NCBI GenBank assembly: GCA_005888925.1
Contig: VBCP01000100.1
Coordinates: 1-6,473 of the forward strand
Direction: 5' to 3'
DNA length: 6,473 nt
Source of the DNA: Betaproteobacteria bacterium
GTDB lineage: Bacteria > Pseudomonadota > Gammaproteobacteria > Burkholderiales > SG8-39
The notes under the pieces are model-generated. The model saw only the letters and a list, made by a program, of their open reading frames with translations. It did no database searches and was not told the origin of the DNA. Both the position numbers and the translations under genes were made by a program. This document shows, piece after piece, positions 5,417 through 6,473 of the stretch. The first letter of the stretch is position 1. The number at the start of each line of letters is the position of its first letter.

Positions 5417-6394
5417 CTACAGGGTAAGCACGATCTTGCCGATGTGCTGGGAGGACTCCATCAGCCGGTGGGCCTCGGCGGCCTGCTCCAGGGGGAAGCT
5501 CTTGAACACCTGCGGCTTGATGCGTCCCGCTTCGACGAGCGGCCAGATCTTCTCGCGCAGGTTGCGCGCGAGGTAACCCTTGAACTCGGCGCTGCGCGGC
5601 CGCAGCGTCGAGCCCGTAATGGTGAGGCGCCGGCGCATCACCGCGTCGATGTCGAGCTCGGTCTTGGGGCCACGCAGGTAGGCGATGAACACGAGGCGCC
5701 CTTCGTCGGCGAGGCACTTCAACTCTCGCGGCACGTAGTCGCCGCCCACCATGTCGAGGATCAGGTTCACGCCTTTGCCGTCGGTCGCCGCGCGCACTTC
5801 GGCGACCCAGTCCTGCGTCTTGTAGTTGAACGCCTTCTCCGCGCCCAGGCGCATGCACGCGGCCACCTTTTCACCGCTACCCGCAGTGGCAAACACGCGG
5901 TTGCCGGTCGCCGCGGCCATCTGGATCGCCGTGACGCCGATGCCGGAGCTGCCGCCCTGCACCAGCAGCGTCTCGCCCGGCGCGAGCGCGCCGCGGTCGT
6001 AGACGTTGCCCCAGACGGTGAAGCAGGTTTCCGGCAGGGATGCCGCTTCCACCATGGAAAGATTCTTCGGCACCGGCAGCGCCTGCGTCTCGGGCACGGT
6101 GCAGTACTCGGCGTAGCCACCGCCGTTGGCGAGCGCACAGACCTTGTCGCCGCGCTTCCACAGTTTCACCGCGTTGCCAAGCTCGACCACTTCGCCCGCG
6201 ATCTCGAGCCCGGGAAGCGGCGAAGCGTCGGGCGGCACGGGGTAGTGTCCCGCACGCTGGAGCAGATCCGGGCGGTTCACGCCGGCGGCGGCGACCTTCA
6301 CCAGGATTTCGTTCGGCTTCGGCGCGGGCTCGGACAAATCGACGGCCTTCAGCACCTCGGGCCCGCCGGGCCGGCTGATCTCGACTGCGCGCAT
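5417..6394 (-). CDS. NAD(P)H quinone oxidoreductase, PIG3 / zeta-crystallin type
   Basis: The 325-residue protein is a medium-chain reductase without catalytic zinc. It opens MRAVEISRPGGPEVL, then has the GroES-like domain with AAGVNRPDLLQRAGHYPVPP (36-55), PGLEIAGEV (61-69) and a GGGYAEY stretch (91-97). The Rossmann domain contains VQGGSSGIG (145-153) for NADP(H), LGAEKAFNYK (183-192) and GVNLILDMVGG (208-218). The end has GSTLRPRS (261-268) and HIGKIVLTL (317-325), characteristic of the PIG3 (TP53I3-like) subfamily. Such enzymes reduce quinones in one-electron steps using NADPH; the physiological substrate here is unknown. The structural-zinc Cys cluster of alcohol dehydrogenases is absent. 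ATG 6394 is chosen because homology begins there. An extension to 6457 adds 21 unlike residues and overlaps the outward gene. The SD is weak. GATAAT (complement of 6405-6410) resembles a -10 element, but no good -35 is seen. Confidence 0.92.
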   Translation of the reverse strand: MRAVEISRPGGPEVLKAVDLSEPAPKPNEILVKVAAAGVNRPDLLQRAGHYPVPPDASPLPGLEIAGEVVELGNAVKLWKRGDKVCALANGGGYAEYCTVPETQALPVPKNLSMVEAASLPETCFTVWGNVYDRGALAPGETLLVQGGSSGIGVTAIQMAAATGNRVFATAGSGEKVAACMRLGAEKAFNYKTQDWVAEVRAATDGKGVNLILDMVGGDYVPRELKCLADEGRLVFIAYLRGPKTELDIDAVMRRRLTITGSTLRPRSAEFKGYLARNLREKIWPLVEAGRIKPQVFKSFPLEQAAEAHRLMESSQHIGKIVLTL

Positions 6395-6409
6395 GGTGCT
6401 CGCTATTAT
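6381..6409 (+). promoter_or_regulatory. Candidate sigma70-like promoter of the right-edge gene
   Basis: TCGACT (6381-6386, 4/6) and TATTAT (6404-6409, 5/6) are spaced by 17 nt. Predicted initiation near 6416 is just ahead of the SD at 6418 and the GTG at 6432. The -35 lies inside the 5' end of the oxidoreductase gene. The -10 overlaps a GATAAT on the opposite strand, so the two genes may share one symmetric -10 region. Visible match only; unconfirmed. Confidence 0.4.
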
Positions 6410-6417
6410 CGCGCGAC

Positions 6418-6426
6418 GAGGAGGAG
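6418..6426 (+). promoter_or_regulatory. Consensus ribosome binding site deciding a GTG start
   Basis: GAGGAGGAG contains the full AGGAGG (6419-6424), placed 7 nt before the GTG at 6432. This is by far the best Shine-Dalgarno in the window. It is the main evidence for the partial outward gene, and it argues against the longer start of the oppositely oriented oxidoreductase. Confidence 0.7.
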
Positions 6427-6431
6427 CACCA

Positions 6432-6473
6432 GTGGCCCAATTTCGCGTCGAGTTCATCCTGGATCAGTCGAGC
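6432..6473 (+). CDS. Start of an unidentified gene (14 codons, cut by right window edge)
   Basis: GTG at 6432 begins an open frame VAQFRVEFILDQSS that reaches the window edge. The evidence is the near-perfect SD 7 nt upstream, the plausible promoter at 6381-6409 and the divergent layout against the oxidoreductase. The 14 residues form a beta-strand-like start and are too few to assign a family. Confidence 0.6.
   Translation, partial: MAQFRVEFILDQSS

Overview
The window is GC-rich DNA with dense, short-gapped genes and ATGA/TGATG overlaps. It looks like the chromosome of a betaproteobacterium, probably Burkholderiales or a relative. The pairing of a DUF2917 protein with a divergent GcvA-like LysR regulator fits that group. 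The taxonomic call is inference from gene content and composition. No RNA gene, mobile element, CRISPR array or phage gene is visible.

Layout. Positions 1-4428 hold a seven-gene leftward run that reads like one operon. In transcription order it is: a DUF2917 protein, an unrecognised 56-residue protein, a GTG-started tautomerase with Pro at position 2, a 2,4-dienoyl-CoA-reductase-like SDR, a nitronate-monooxygenase-like flavoprotein, a fused NUDIX/metallo-beta-lactamase hydrolase, and a gene cut by the left edge. Gaps are 11, 2, 28, -4, -1 and 29 nt. The two overlaps and the weak Shine-Dalgarno sequences there suggest translational coupling. A GC-rich hairpin covers the SD of the SDR gene.

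Positions 4429-4504 form a divergent control region. It holds a dyad with the T-N11-A pattern of LysR-type sites and a modest sigma70-like promoter for the regulator. The LysR gene (4505-5413) runs rightward and meets a leftward quinone oxidoreductase of the PIG3 type (5417-6394) tail to tail with only 3 nt between them. At the right edge an outward gene begins at 6432 with a consensus AGGAGG. Its promoter appears to overlap the 5' end of the oxidoreductase gene.

How the genes may work together (inference). The LysR protein probably regulates itself and perhaps the leftward run. Homology points to acyl-CoA or small-carbonyl chemistry: an SDR like dienoyl-CoA reductase, an FMN oxidoreductase, a tautomerase and a NUDT19-like NUDIX domain. 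No substrate can be named from sequence. I see no clearly novel defence or mobile system. The points most worth a second look are the NUDT19-LACTB2 fusion, the SD-masking hairpin, the small unannotated gene, the SDR active-site substitution and the LysR-type dyad.
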